The translations under genes and the position numbers were made by a program. 64,000 bases of DNA from Syngnathus acus (lineage: Eukaryota; Chordata; Actinopteri; Syngnathiformes; Syngnathidae), in the NCBI RefSeq assembly GCF_901709675.1, contig NC_051092.1:2734491-2798490 (forward strand). Direction: 5' to 3'. Position 1 is the stretch's first letter; every line of letters starts with the position of its first letter. The notes under the pieces are model-generated. The model was not told the origin of the DNA. It saw only the letters and a list, made by a program, of their open reading frames with translations, and ran no database searches. Below are positions 1 to 12,375 of this stretch, piece after piece.

Positions 1-1079
1 CCCTCTGGTAATTATCTAATTGTTCAAGCCGTGTCTTTTTTTATGATTTATGGTCTTGTATCAGTGGCCGACCTGATTTATAATGAGCCTACCCCTCCCC
101 ACACTTGTGAAAATATGAACCTGAATTATGTGGCACCGGTCCAATTATTTTTTTTTTGTCAGGCCGAGGCGCCCGGTGACATTGACAGTGCGCGTTTGCG
201 AACTGAAGCTTTCACCTGATCACAATAATATGATCAATCATTTTCCATGGCCCGACTATACCTCTCACGCTGGCTGTCTGGATGTGACCCTTTGCATACA
301 TTTTTGCTTTAATCGGGAATTTATACTGTCAGGGAACAATATGAGTCCATTTTGTATTCGTGCATTATCATCAAGCATTCACATCATTTTTTTGTAAAAA
401 TAATAATTTTTCCAGGTGAAAATTTATATTCGGTGGCGCTGTGGGTGTAATACACTCCCCAATAAAAACATTTGTAGGCGTGTCCGTCTTGATTAGACCC
501 ACAAAAAAGCATCAAGAAGTCATGGAAAGTTTGTTTTTATGGTTTGAAGGGGCCAATTTTGGTTGTTTTGAACCTATACTGGAATTATGTCGCTAAATTG
601 CAAAACTTTTGTATTGTTGTCATTAGTGTGTGTGTGGAGCGGAACAATTTGATGACTCGTCATAATAAATGTTTACAATCTGATCATTTCCAGGGGTCAT
701 TCAAGGACAACTGCTTCCTTATTGCAAAATTCAAATGTGGCTTACTAGACAACAATTTAACAACTTAGGTCGACAAAGTCAGATCTTGACTAAATTATTC
801 AAGTCATAGTTGGACTCGTGTCGAGGAAACTTTTGCAGCCACTGGGTAAAAAAAGCGATGAGGGAGCCGTTTGGAAAATATAAAAAAATAGAATTACTTT
901 CTGGATGAGTTTTGGCGGGATTAATGCTGAAGTTGGTGGAAAAAAAAAAGTTTCAAAACAATATTTTACCTATTCTAGGTACTACGGGGAGAAAACAAAT
1001 CTAAAATTTGGCCCACAGTGATGAATGGATCAGGTGTTTCCAAATCCTGCTGTATTTTTCAGGGAAATGACCTGAATCG
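1..1079. other. Noncoding, nothing recognised
   Basis: AT-leaning unique DNA with short A and T runs. Open frames up to 89 codons have no domain and are interrupted in all frames. Confidence 0.55.
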
Positions 1080-1720
1080 TACCTTCCATTAATCCAGGCG
1101 CTCCCCCCTATTATTAAGTTCAGGGCGCCGAGTCAACAAACAAGCCACAATGTGGAGCAGGTAGTAGCACCACAAGGACAGAGTTGACAGAATACATAAA
1201 GCCCTCCTGGACAGCAGGAGGCTGCGACGACATCGGGTGAAGAATAGCGCCAGACACAAGCACATCCACTATCCAGATGAGCCCCCCTTCCCCTCCCCCT
1301 CCCCTTCCTCAAATTAGCACCAAGCAAAGAGACCCGCGCTGGGCGTGTGTGATGAAAAGATGCACGGCTGCCACTATTTGTGCCGCCGAAGCATTCATCA
1401 AATTAATTACTGGCGGATCCTAGCACCTCTCTGATATATATATTTTTTTGTGGAGTGCAGTAAATGGGGCCTCAGACTGGAGTTGACAGCAGAGGCCTAA
1501 TACACCCATAGCGCCGCCCCCCCCCTCTCTGCACATAATTAATCGAAATCTTCACTCGCTTGACAAATTGGAATGATGAATCTATCTTCTATGAATAGCT
1601 TAGGAGAAAACGCATAATCAGTCAAAGCTATACTGTTTGAAGCAACATCTCACTCCTTCTCGGACTCTCTCGCCATCGTCGGGTATGATCTATTAGGCCG
1701 CAAAGCAAACATGCCTTTTG
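1080..1720. other. Unique noncoding stretch, possible regulatory element
   Basis: Balanced composition with CCATTAATCC, CTATTATTAAG, TCAAATTAATTACTGG and CATAATTAATCG cores, and a small hairpin CCTCCTG..CAGGAGG (1203-1221). A minus-strand open frame of 64 codons at 1133-1327 is low complexity and has no recognisable domain. Confidence 0.25.
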
Positions 1721-2127
1721 AAAAAGCTCCCGGTACCTCGATTGATAACTTTGGCTTCTTAGCGTAATAGAGCGGTCAAGGTGGAGAGTTCTTTTCTTAT
1801 AGTTCAAAAGAATGGGAGGGAATATAAATCAAGAGCTAGTGTTCTTTAGCGGGGAAAAGCAAGACGCGTACAGACGTTAACATGACGAATGTTTGGCCGT
1901 CGGATTATTTTTTACGGGGAATACTGCTGATGTTATGTGTCAACAAAATGCAATTCAACTTTTGAGAATTCTGAGAGTTGAAATGGATCGGGGGGCTCGT
2001 TATTTTACACGTTGCACATTTTTTGGTTAATCGGCAAATCAATCGGGTTTTTTTAATGCCGAAAATCGGCTGTCGCATTTTGAGAATTGGGGCCCTACGG
2101 GTTAGTTAGCATGTTGTGATTATTCGA

Positions 2128-2236
2128 TGACGTCACAAAATGGTGGTTGTAGAAAGATTTTCAGCTCAGCTGTTGCTACAAATTCTGCCGATTTTCCAGT
2201 TTGGTGAACTGTGAGTGAGCCTCAGCCGCCATTTTG
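2128..2236. promoter_or_regulatory. CRE palindrome with two YY1-like motifs
   Basis: TGACGTCA, a perfect CRE, lies at 2128-2135. CAAAATGGTGG follows directly, and GCCGCCATTTTG (YY1 core CCAT) lies at 2225-2236. CRE plus YY1 is frequent in vertebrate promoters, but no transcript is visible here. The surrounding AATCGGC-rich sequence may itself be a repeat. Confidence 0.3.
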
Positions 2237-2316
2237 TTTGAGCCGACAACTATTTTTTTTTTCGGTGATTTTTTGGGCGTAAGTGGTGATTTTTGATGTC
2301 GCTTGTTCATATTTTA

Positions 2317-2391
2317 ATATTATTATTATTATACAGTTTATATAATAATATATTATTATATGTTATATAATATATTTATTATTTATCATGT
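2317..2391. repeat. AT-rich hairpin-prone tract
   Basis: Runs of TTATTATTA, TATAATAATATATTATTATA and TTATATAATATATTTATTAT contain several overlapping inverted repeats. There is no coding signal. Confidence 0.8.
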
Positions 2392-5300
2392 GGAGCTTCA
2401 CGTTTTCTCAGTTGCAGCCTCATAAAATGTCCCCAAAACTCACGTGATAAGTCTTCAAGTGCGAAACTCATCTTGGCTTTGTATCTAAAAGTCTTTTCGG
2501 TACAGCCAGTCGTTTGTTTAAAGTTGAAATCATCGATACTGGTTGTTACCTTGTACTCAGCTCCGCACACATTGTATAGTTCCACTTTTTTTTTTTACAA
2601 CATCGTCACAAGTGCGAGTAGATGAAAAATCACTCAGCGTGTGTATGAGCACTTGGGTGAATGTGAAGGTTGTTGCTTTGAAGGACATACAGGATCTTGT
2701 CTATGGTAAGTAGTCATCCCTAATAGCTTTTGCTTTGGATGTGAAATATAGTCTTGCCACATGCGCATGTGACATTATTGCGTTCTCTGGGGAAAAGTGC
2801 ACCGCCATCTTAGTTCAGCGGGAAGAAGAACAAGTAAGGGGGCTAAATAAAGGCTCGGGAAAAAAACTGTATCAATCCTTTCACTTTGGCTTTTTCCCCG
2901 CCTCTATATGCAGCAACGTGCGTTTTATAATTGCGGTAAATTTAATCTAACAAACTTGTAAAGCTCGGGAGCTTTATTTGATACTTATAAATGAATGTCT
3001 CCAATATGTTAATTAAAGTGTGATGTCGATCTGCAAGCTAGTTTGAAAAAGGAAAAAAAGTTTCAAGCCATGTGTCGTGCGTGTTTTAATGCCTTGAGCT
3101 ACAATTTCAAAATTTCAGAGGACACATTTTGGAACGCACTTGGTCTTCAAGCACCTTGACTGAAGAGGTGTTTGATTGAAATCTTTGCTGGGGAGCGTGA
3201 CACCGTCACTTCCTCCGCGTCCTCCTATTATCTGAGTCTAATCCCTCTTCGTCAAGGCGCCGCGGGCAGCGACGCCGACCATCAATTAATCACTCGCGAG
3301 CCCCGCTGAGCGCCCTCGAGTCCATCGTTGTACCCAGTTCTTCAAATCCAAACACAAATTTTAACATTTAATGTGCAGACCTCCAAAGTCCAAATCAAAA
3401 CTCTGATAGAATCAATATTTTCCATTTCCGCAGATTGACTCATCAGCTTAACCTCCGAGATGGGCCCCCCGACCACTTCCTGTTTGAGTCCCTCCGATTT
3501 ATTTTTAATTGAAAGGAATGTCCGATCCCCCCACGTATCGGCATTTAAGGTGAGCTCATTTACTCGGTTCCACTCTGGAGGCTTGAGTGCTCCGGAGCTA
3601 AGCCGCATTCTTAGAAGTCTATTGTCTTATTGCAAAGCTTGTGAATATTGGCTAAAGCCATTTTCCGCTCAAGTCCCCCTCCCCGGGTGCAGCTCCTCAA
3701 TTTCCCGATAAGCAAATTTAAAGTCAGGTAAATGTCATAGCAAAATATATTTTTGTTCAAACTCCAAATACACCTAATTTTTTATTTTTTTCCCCCCGCT
3801 GGTATTCCTTGTCAATTTAACATTTCGTAGCTCAGAGCGCCGCATAACAGAGAGGTTGCAGAGTTCATAAATGAGTAAGACTCTCCAAATGAGTTTGGTG
3901 ACCTCTTAAACTCCATGAAATTAATATAAGCAGACATCCTTCTTGCCGAGGGGCTAGCGCAGATCACTTAAGCTCTTGTAGTTTCATCAAACTTTTATAA
4001 GCCTACTTTTCAAGACACATTGTTGCCGTTGCCGCTGACTACGCCCAGCATTACGGAGCCAAACAAACCTGTACTAGCCCCACTTAACCCTTCATCAGGA
4101 ACGTAGGGAAGGGGGGGCCGCTAAGGGCAAAAAAATCACCATCCACATATGTAACATCACCCCAAGGCTTTTCACAAGAAGCCTTTCCGATTTGTTTTTA
4201 CAAGCTCGCCAGTTTGCAAAGCTCACGGCTCCGGGTAGTCCAAACATTTCATTTATGACTGACACTAAGTAGCTCGACATTGAATTAATTAGCGACACCT
4301 GATTTGCGCTAAAAAGTCGTCACGGAGTGCGAACATTTTATTACGGTGTTACTATTCATAGTCGACCAATTCAATTATGATTACAGTTTTGGTCGCATTA
4401 CAAATTTTTCCGCGATAGGTGAAAATCTGAGTACGATTTCGGAGATCAGCAGTCCGCAATCCGGTATCAGTTGGTATCAGTTACCGGGACGAAATAATAT
4501 GTCGACGATTTATCGTGATGTCTTTCCGGAAAGTGTGTCCAACTCAAAATTGTAATACCTTCATTTCCATTGATACCACGCACCTTTTTATTTTAGCTAG
4601 CTTACCAGCTGCACATAGAACGGCTAACATCTGGCGGTCAATTTCTACCGAACGCCGTGATTGGTTTTAATAGCCCATTAGCCTCGCATTATTCCAACAC
4701 CGACATTACTCGGTTCTTTTTGTTGGGGATGCGACGTACTATTTGTACCTGTTCTAGGGAAGCGCTTGTAAAGACTCCCCGGGGATGAGTAAGATTGTGT
4801 TAACAGCGTCTAAACCTCGACAGCCTGCTCATGAATCTTAATGTTGATCTTATAAAATGAGCCGCGCGGCGTCTAAGAGAGTAACTCACCGAGCGGTCGG
4901 CGGGGTGCTAATCTGAGCGTGCCTCTGCAAATGAAGCGAGAGAGAGAGAGACAATTGGGCCGTTTAAATACGTAAAGTACTCGAGGTGTTTGCTCGGGAG
5001 GCTCTTCAGGCTCCTTCAGGTTAAGCGTTTGAAGAAAATGGGGCGGCAAAGATAAATGGGGCGGACGGCCAAATGTATTTTATGAGGGTGAAAATGACCT
5101 CGACGAGCTTATGCCGTTTTAGCACCCCGAACCCTCGGAAGATTTACAGACAATTTCGGAAACAATATGGCATTTAGATTACATTAAATAGAATACTTTG
5201 CCTGCAGTACTTCACCGATGAAACAGAAAGTGAAACTTGCCAAGGGCCTATCATTTGGAGAGATTAATGAACATGAGAGAATTCCATTCTTGTCTCTCTT

Positions 5301-5814
5301 TAATTAACCTGTTAATCCTTTGACGATGGATTATATTAAGAAAAAAGTGGGTTATAGAGTGTTTGAAGGGTTAATGACTTATTGTGAGTGAAATGCAGAA
5401 TATAAAAAGTTGCATCGTGAGCTGTTACCGACTGCTCGGAGACCCGCAAAACACGTAAACACATTCACATAGAAGCTGCTGTATGCCACATCTCACACCC
5501 TGTCGCTCACATCATGTTAACATCAGCTCTTAAAGGCTTACATTCGTTTGTATACATTTTATGAAATATGTTGCGTTTGACATGCGTGGGAGCTCTCTGC
5601 CCATGCGAAGGTGGGGAGCGCTGAGAAGTTAAATAATTACACACCTCAACCATATCCGCTCGTCTCTTTCTACGGCGCTCCGAGCGGGTGAGAGTGATGC
5701 GGCGCGTGGCGTGATGAGATCATTAGGCATGAGTGAAAAAGCCGAGGTCAACACCCGGGCATTCTATGTAATCATCTCACTTACATGCACCATCAGTGTG
5801 TGGAGAATGTGTGC
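2392..5814. other. Noncoding unique DNA
   Basis: No gene or known repeat. 3820-4300 and 4850-5330 are repeat-poor, with TTAATTAGCGACACC, CTTTAATTAACCTG and similar TAAT-core words, so they may include regulatory elements. Open frames of up to 88 codons (3342-3608) lack domain signals. Confidence 0.5.
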
Positions 5815-5855
5815 TTTTTTTTTTTTTCTCTCCCCATGCAAAGCTCACCTCAGAA

Positions 5856-5891
<36 letters not shown>
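5856..5891. repeat. (GA)n purine tract
   Basis: About 36 bp of GA with one AAA interruption, preceded 30 bp upstream by a 13-base T run (5815-5827). Confidence 0.95.
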
Positions 5892-6042
5892 CTCCACACA
5901 CACTGACTGGCTGCTTCCCCCGTGGGCAAATAGATGCGAGATGACATGCTGGCTGCTTCTGTGCTGAATGTTCACTGAACTTTGTGGCGAGAGGTTGCCA
6001 CTAAAGAGGGTTCAACCACAGGTTAATATACACACAAACAGC

Positions 6043-6060
6043 AAAAAAAAAAAAAAAAAA
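6043..6060. repeat. Poly-A run of 18
   Basis: Uninterrupted A homopolymer with no recognisable retroposon body on either side. Confidence 0.9.
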
Positions 6061-7252
6061 GCCCTGCAAAGGATTATGAAATACTGAGATGACTGACAAA
6101 TCCCTCTCCGCTGTTAGTCTCCTAAAACAAATGTGTGCCTATTGATGTGGTCATTAGGGTGACCATATATGGTAACACTTAATGTAGCATTGGTTATGTT
6201 TAACTGGTATTAGGATTATGAAAACATTTCAAACACACACACCCCTAGCCCCAAAATATGAATGTGAAGGACTAATAGGGTGGAATGTACTTCCCTGTAA
6301 AGCCAACTCACACACTTGCTTCTACAGTACCATGTCCAACACACTGACCTCTAGTGGTGGGTTCTACACATTGCGGAGAACTCCCCTTTAAAAAATTAAT
6401 TAGCTCTCCAAGTAACACAATAATGGCCAACAGTGAAATACGGATATCAGAATAAATAATAATATTTTTTTTTTTTAAAGAATTAAATACAAACTTCAAA
6501 TCATACATAGAAAAAATCATCATGAGGATTAAACAAATTACATGACAAAGTTGTAATGGTAAAAACAACACCCCAGGTTTGACAGGAATAAAGTTGAAAT
6601 ATTTGAAAAATCAAACAAAAAACAATTAATTACATGAAATACATTTGTCGTTTATATATGTATATGTAAGAATAATTAATCTCATAGGAATTATGAGAAA
6701 AAAACGTTTTTTAACTACAAATCAACTGATACGATTTTAAAGTCTAAAAACATGCTAGCTTTGAAACTCTGTTTTTCTTTTCTTACCCGGTCACCAGCAC
6801 CCACATAAATATTTTTGTCCTAACAGATAATGAAAACGAAATGAAAATGAAAGTCTTAGGAAAAACGTCAACTTATGAGTGTTCCAACATTTAATGTCAT
6901 TGTGGGCGAGCGGGATTGTGACATCGCTTATAAATTTGGTGAAGCGTCTGCTGCATGCGCCACATAAACACATCTCTACACTAATTGACAAGTGTAATTC
7001 GGCTACTTAATTTTTTTTATTGAAAGCTCGTCACAGATATATTTAGCAAGCCAGGAGCCATTTAAATAAAGAAACGCCATCAATGTAGTGACATAGCCTT
7101 CCTACTCTTTGTGGTTTTTGTGATGTGGTTGATGTTTTTCGTCCAATTTTCCTTCAACGGCTTTTATAAATCATGTCCTTGATGGGCAAACCTTGGTAAA
7201 TATTTTCTATAACTGCAGGAGGCCTCAACAATGGAGCCGTTCCCAATAGTTG

Positions 7253-7253
<1 letters not shown>
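6061..7253. other. Noncoding, AT-rich
   Basis: AT-rich DNA with a phrase ATATGGTAACACTTAATGTA near 6168, which may be a remnant of a fish repeat containing GGTAACACTT. Nothing else is recognised. Confidence 0.5.

Positions 7254-7318
<65 letters not shown>
7254..7318. repeat. (TG)n microsatellite, 65 bp
   Basis: About 32 perfect TG units, the longest pure dinucleotide repeat in the window. Likely polymorphic in length. Confidence 0.97.
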
Positions 7319-7319
<1 letters not shown>

Positions 7320-8162
7320 GTACTGTCAATCAGAAGGTTCAGGGCTTTTCACTCCGAGTTGCTTTTGTGATTCCTCCAAACAGAACACAATAGGCCAAAT
7401 ATTTCGATGATGGTTGTGGAATCACGGGTTAAAGGGCATTCACACTTCAACAAGCTGCGACTAGAGGTGACTGGAGGCAGGCGAGGCGGTTTCAAAGAGA
7501 CGCCACAAAAATAAACAATCGGATATCCAAGGAGTGAAACGTGTGTTGTGTACCGCAGTGTTACTACCTTTTTCTTCACTTTATCATTTATCGGCTAGCA
7601 TAGTTCTGCTTATCTCACGCCAGAAGTGTTTCATGTGCTGTTAAAGATGCATTTCAAAAGTGGCAGCACCCGAAAAAATGTGGTAGAAAATTAATACATG
7701 ATTACATTGATATAATTCAACAAAAAGCGGCAATCATTTTGGTTGGAGAGCAAAGGAAAAAGTGAAGCACACTTTTTGGGTGTGAACTCTCATGCGAGAG
7801 ACCGTGGAGGCGTAACCTGAGGGGCTGAAGGCCAGCCAGCCAGCCAGGCAAGGCGGGCAGGCAGGCCGGCCACCTTACTGGGAGTCAAATCAGAGGCGCT
7901 CACTTGGCACCTCATGCCTGACTGGCCCATGACCCGCAGGGGCGACACCCATTTCTGGGTCATGTTCGGTCCTTTGACCTACTTAACCACTGACGAGTGC
8001 GCGATGTTTTCCCACATTCGTCTTGTAGAGCAATGTTGATTTGTACCTTCCAACTGCACAGCCACTCTTGCAATGTCCTTTTTTTTTTTTTGTAAATTTT
8101 TTTATGCGCAGTGGTTTGTTTGTTTTAAGACATTGACATGATAACTTGTCAGTGAAGTTGAG
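7319..8162. other. Noncoding, includes a (CAGC/GGCA)-rich patch
   Basis: 7836-7872 is a low-complexity run GCCAGCCAGCCAGCCAGG followed by GCGGGCAGGCAGGCCGGCC. Otherwise unique, with no open frame of interest. Confidence 0.55.
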
Positions 8163-8670
8163 TGTATTATTATTTTTTTAATTTTCATTCATTTAAAACA
8201 TAATTTTCATTAAATGTAATTACAATTGATTTTTTAAATTTTCAAATGTAATTTCCAATATATTTTACTCAAGAAAATCTAAATAAATTTGTAATCTAAA
8301 TAAATGTGTAATTTCATTACATTTTAATATAAAATGTATTAAAATTATTATATTTTGATAGATTCGATTTAAGTTAGGATAAATTGTTTTATTTAATTTT
8401 TAATTTAAAATGTAATTTTCAAATATCATTTAAAGTCAATTTAATATATTTGTTCAAATCTTAATTAGTATTTATGAATTCAATGTTAACCGTAAGGTAT
8501 TTATTTTATTTTAGTTAAATTTATTGTCTTACCAGTTGAATTTTGACTCAAAACTATACTTTTTATGTATCTATTTTTTTATGAATTTTGAATATTTGAA
8601 ATCACATTTTGTACCAAGAGGAAATTTAACCGTAATTACATTTTGCAGTTTTCATTTTTTTTAATTTAAT
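8163..8670. repeat. AT-rich degenerate block
   Basis: About 500 bp of very AT-rich sequence with recurring TTTAAATTTT, TGTAATTTTCA and TAAATAAA words. It may be a decayed AT satellite-like expansion. There is no open frame of note. Confidence 0.7.
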
Positions 8671-10261
8671 GTATTATACTAATGATAACCCCTTCAGCAG
8701 TGTAATGGCTATTTGATGGCCACATTTTGACCCTTAAGGACTGCTTACATCTCTTTCCCCCCTGAAGAGCCGTGAAGAAATATCATTTGCCTATCCGGTG
8801 AATATCAAGCCCTCTAACCCCATCTAAAAAACAACACCCAGTTACCTCACATTTCTGAAGTAGCTGCTGACCCTGGAATCAAACCACATGTGCACGCTCA
8901 CATTAGGCGCTCCTCATGAGAGCTGACATGTGATGATCTCTGGCGGGTACGAAGACGCACGCAGCGGGAAAAGTGGTGAAGGGCCACTTGGAGCACATCA
9001 GCTGCTTCCCTTGTTGTCACCCTCTTCATTGCAGCCCGCCAGGCACCGCACTCCGAGTCCAGTGCACAGTACCATCCCCCAATCTCCTCGTGTCCCTCCT
9101 AATGGCCTTTACACTTCAATGTCAGCTCCCCTGGAGTAAAATCACTGAATATACATTACCTGAAACTTGAGAAAACTACGGGCCGGTGGTTGCTCCCAAT
9201 ATTTTAAGTACAAACTCCCAAAATTAAAAAAAAGTATCACCATAATAATGTGTAATATGTACAGTTCTAAATAAAAGGGGAAAATGGATTTAAATAAACA
9301 AGGCTAGCAGTTAGCATGAAAACAAGATGGCCGACAGGTGGCTAATGATAACAAATAAAAGCGGAGAATCATTTTAGCTTAATATGTTAAGTGCTGTGTG
9401 TACTTGCGCGACCTCTATTAGCTCATGCGACACGTGGCAAAGTGCGTCGTTTGAGTTTGTTACGGCGGCAAAGCGCCTCGTTACCCCCGCCGCGCCGTAC
9501 TCTGCAGCTTGACCAATTACTTTTGACGCTGAGCGGACGTGACATTTGTAGGCTCCGTACTCTGCAGTGGCTGCACACGTTAAAAGATGCATCGGGCATT
9601 TTTTTTTTTTTACCCCCTTCCGGCAAATAATTCATGCGCTGCTTCAACCCCTGGCTTGACTCTGTGAACTTAAAGGTACACGGGCCTTGGAACATATGCA
9701 CGTATTACGGTGAAATTTGTTGGCTCAACGTGAGAACGTTTATGAGGACAAATGAAGTTTTCATGCCAGTCACAAACTCCCTCACCACATGCGTTACTGT
9801 TTATATTCATGCAATGACATTTATAGACCACTAAAGTACAGAAACATCCTAATTGCCACTGAGAAAGTTCCACAGTTAGAAAAAAAAAAAGGTTGCTGAA
9901 CGATTAATCGATTATCAAAAATAATCTGAAAATCGATTAATCCTTGCGCCTCTACATACCACGTATGTAAATTTCATTAGAAATTATTTAACTGTACCAT
10001 GAAGAGGAAATAAGTGGTGTGTTGCAATTGATGACTTGTGACATGCCTGTAGCTGTATTTATTGCCAACATGGACGCCATATCAGTGAAGCATGTCGTTC
10101 ACGGTCACGTGCAAGCTGTCACGGCGGAGCAAATTACACGCATATAAAATCAGACGTGGGTCATCGGAAGCTGATTGTAAAAGCCTCCTTCCCTCTGCTG
10201 AGTACATGTTACCTCTGTGGCAATTTGTCAAACACAAACACTTGCACGCTCCAGGAATCAT
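8671..10261. other. Noncoding unique DNA
   Basis: Nothing coding. Near 9900-9945 there is GAACGATTAATCGATTATC and later AAAATCGATTAATCC, an inverted ATTAATCGAT pair that resembles fragments of fish repeats. Overlapping open frames at 9374-9701 lie on both strands and reflect low stop density. Confidence 0.5.
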
Positions 10262-10275
10262 GTGCCCCCTGGTGG
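10262..10275 (-). promoter_or_regulatory. Strong CTCF-like motif
   Basis: The minus strand reads CCACCAGGGGGCAC, which fits all 14 positions of CCASYAGRKGGCRS. CTCF binds such sites to form loops and insulators. Occupancy cannot be judged from sequence. Confidence 0.55.
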
Positions 10276-10349
10276 TGATGTAATGGAGCAGAAAAATAGA
10301 TTTTGATTGTTACGCGCCAGCCGCCGGCGCTCACGCGCCTCTTTGATTA

Positions 10350-10357
10350 ATTTGCAT
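10350..10357 (+). promoter_or_regulatory. POU octamer ATTTGCAT
   Basis: A perfect octamer in the phrase TTGATTAATTTGCATAAG, less than 90 bp from a full-match CTCF motif and just after a CpG-dense patch. Octamers bind POU factors. Short motifs occur by chance, so this is weak alone. Confidence 0.3.
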
Positions 10358-10465
10358 AAGAAGGAAACAAGTCTGTCAACAAGTCATTTGTGGCGGGCCT
10401 CAAATGACGTTTTTCTTGGTTTTATTCCAAAAGCTCAATTTAGCCATTGAGAAACAATGATGAGG

Positions 10466-10580
10466 CCATCCGTCCATCCATCCACTTTTTGATAGCGCTC
10501 GTCCTCATTAGGGTGAGCTGGACTCGATCCCAGCGATCATTTTATGAATGAAGCGGGATACACCCTAGACTGCTCACCGG
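10466..10580 (-). mobile_element. Diverged 3' end of an abundant teleost SINE/LINE family
   Basis: The plus strand reads CATCCGTCCATCCATCCA, then GATAGCGCTCGTCCTCA, GGACTCGATCCCAG and GCGGGATACACCCTAGACTG. This is a degraded match to the fish repeat ending CTGGGATAGGCTCCAGC...GGATGGATGG when read on the opposite strand, so the element lies on the minus strand. The ATCC run is its oligomer tail. Only the 3' part is present. Confidence 0.7.
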
Positions 10581-12088
10581 AGCTGAAATTTGCACCATTT
10601 TGGCACAATTTGTTGGGCCTAATGTTAAGGCAGGACTAAACGATTCCCATCGATGGACAATTTTGTGTCTTCGCTGAATTTGCTGTTTTTGGAACCCGGT
10701 CTAGTGCTGGTTGGGGATAAAATGCATTAACTGTGTTTCAAACAAGGTCATTATAGTCAACGTAAAAGTAAAGTTTTTTTTTTTTAAATTGTTTTGAAAT
10801 TGAAATTACCGTTAGGCCATACAGACGAAAGAACAACGTTTAAAACTTATACTGAACCGAAGTTCTTCCTTTCTAAAAAAATAAATAAAACTAATACTAA
10901 AATTAAGAAAACTGAACAAAAACAAGCTTTTTGTAATAAATAAATAAATAAATAAATAAAAACTGCTCTTTGAATTAACGAAAAACCATTGCATTAAAAA
11001 AACAAAAGTCTAACTAGAAATAAAAACTCGCAAGTTATTACCACCCAGATTTTGAACCTGCACTGTCTCGACTGTGATGTGTTTTCCTGAAAAGCGTAAT
11101 CACCAAAACCACCGCTGTCCAAATCGCTGCAAAGTCCCACCATGGATGAGTAATCACTATTACTGTGCACACACAAAAAAGCAACACACAAACAAGAGAC
11201 ACACGACAGGAGTGTCCATCCAAATGTTTTTTTGGACTTTGTGATTGTGTCGGGAGGTCAGCGTATGAAAGTGGACCCGGGACGGCCATTTAATCCCATC
11301 AACAGAAACTGCATTCCTATAATGAGAAATAAATAACACGAGCATGCTCTCAGATTAAACAAAACTGAGATTAGATCATTTTCATTGCTGGCATTAGGGC
11401 AGCAGATCCGTTTTTTTCTCCCCCTCGCTTAATCCAACAAAGTAGGTCAGTGTCTATTGAGTATTAGTGCTGTGGCTGTGATCCTGTTGTTTCAGCTTCA
11501 GGACATGGAATTAACCCCGATGCTGGCTAAACTGGATAGGGCAGAGGTTACTGGTAGGGTAGCCAGAGGGGGGTGCTTGGGTCACCGCTGGATTTCTGAC
11601 ACCCATTGCTTCTTCCCATCAGCTAAATGACATCTATGCTGCTTTCTGCTCAATCTGCATTGTATAAATAGTACTTTGTTTGGAACTACAGCACAGGAGA
11701 TTATGTCCCTCTGAGGACTCCATACTTTGTTTTCTGTTTAATAGGGAAGTGTACTTTAAGGCTAATTTGATGAAACTAGAATGGCCATCCATGCTAATTT
11801 GGACCAACATAGAGTACCTCCTGGATAATGGGCTCATTACCATCTGTGCATCCTTTTGGGGAAATGTGTAGATAAATAATGACTAAAGAGCCTTTAACTG
11901 AGTTTATTAAACCAGGGGACATATTAATGAGAATGAAATTATAGTTTTGAAAGTCACAGTAAGACCATAATGAAAGAAAAAAAAAAGTGTTGGGTGAACT
12001 TCACAATCTTGGATTTTCCACCATAATCGGTTCTTTGTCATTTTACATTTTTGCTTTGTCTTTTCATTTGTCCTCCTTTTATTTTAAG
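10581..12088. other. Noncoding DNA
   Basis: Apart from the AAAT microsatellite, only unique sequence is seen. The open frames at 10994-11345 overlap in several frames on the minus strand and have no recognisable domain. Confidence 0.5.
10936..10962. repeat. (AAAT)n microsatellite
   Basis: Six tandem AAAT/ATAA units in an A-rich stretch. Confidence 0.92.
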
Positions 12089-12375
12089 TTTTACAGCAGG
12101 GGTGTCAAACTCATTTTTTTGGCGGGCCGCATTGTAGTCATAGCTTCTTTCGGACTGTCAACCCAAATAAATGTATGAGCACCTCATATTATATACAGTC
12201 AAAGCTACAAAACAAACTGACAAATATCTCGTTTTCAAATCAGACGAGTAAAAACTGGTCAAATATTTAAAAAAATTTGAATTTGATGCACAATTTGTCT
12301 TTGCGGGCCACATAAAATGATGTGGCGGGCCGTATCTGACCCCCGGTCCTTGAGTTTGACACCTGTGTTTTACAG
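12089..12375. repeat. 8-bp target-site duplication around the hAT MITE
   Basis: TTTTACAG occurs immediately outside both element ends (12089-12096, 12368-12375). An 8-bp duplication supports hAT superfamily assignment and shows that the element is complete at both ends. Confidence 0.88.
12097..12367. mobile_element. Complete non-autonomous hAT-type MITE (271 bp)
   Basis: The left end is CAGGGGTGTCAAACTCA and the right end, reverse complemented, is CACAGGTGTCAAACTCA: a 17-bp terminal inverted repeat with two mismatches. The element is flanked on both sides by the identical octamer TTTTACAG (12089-12096 and 12368-12375), the 8-bp target duplication expected of hAT transposases. Subterminal GCGGGCCGCAT and GCGGGCCACATAAAATGATG match a very common teleost hAT-derived repeat. 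It has no coding capacity and must have been moved by a transposase encoded elsewhere. The perfect duplication suggests modest age. Confidence 0.9.
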
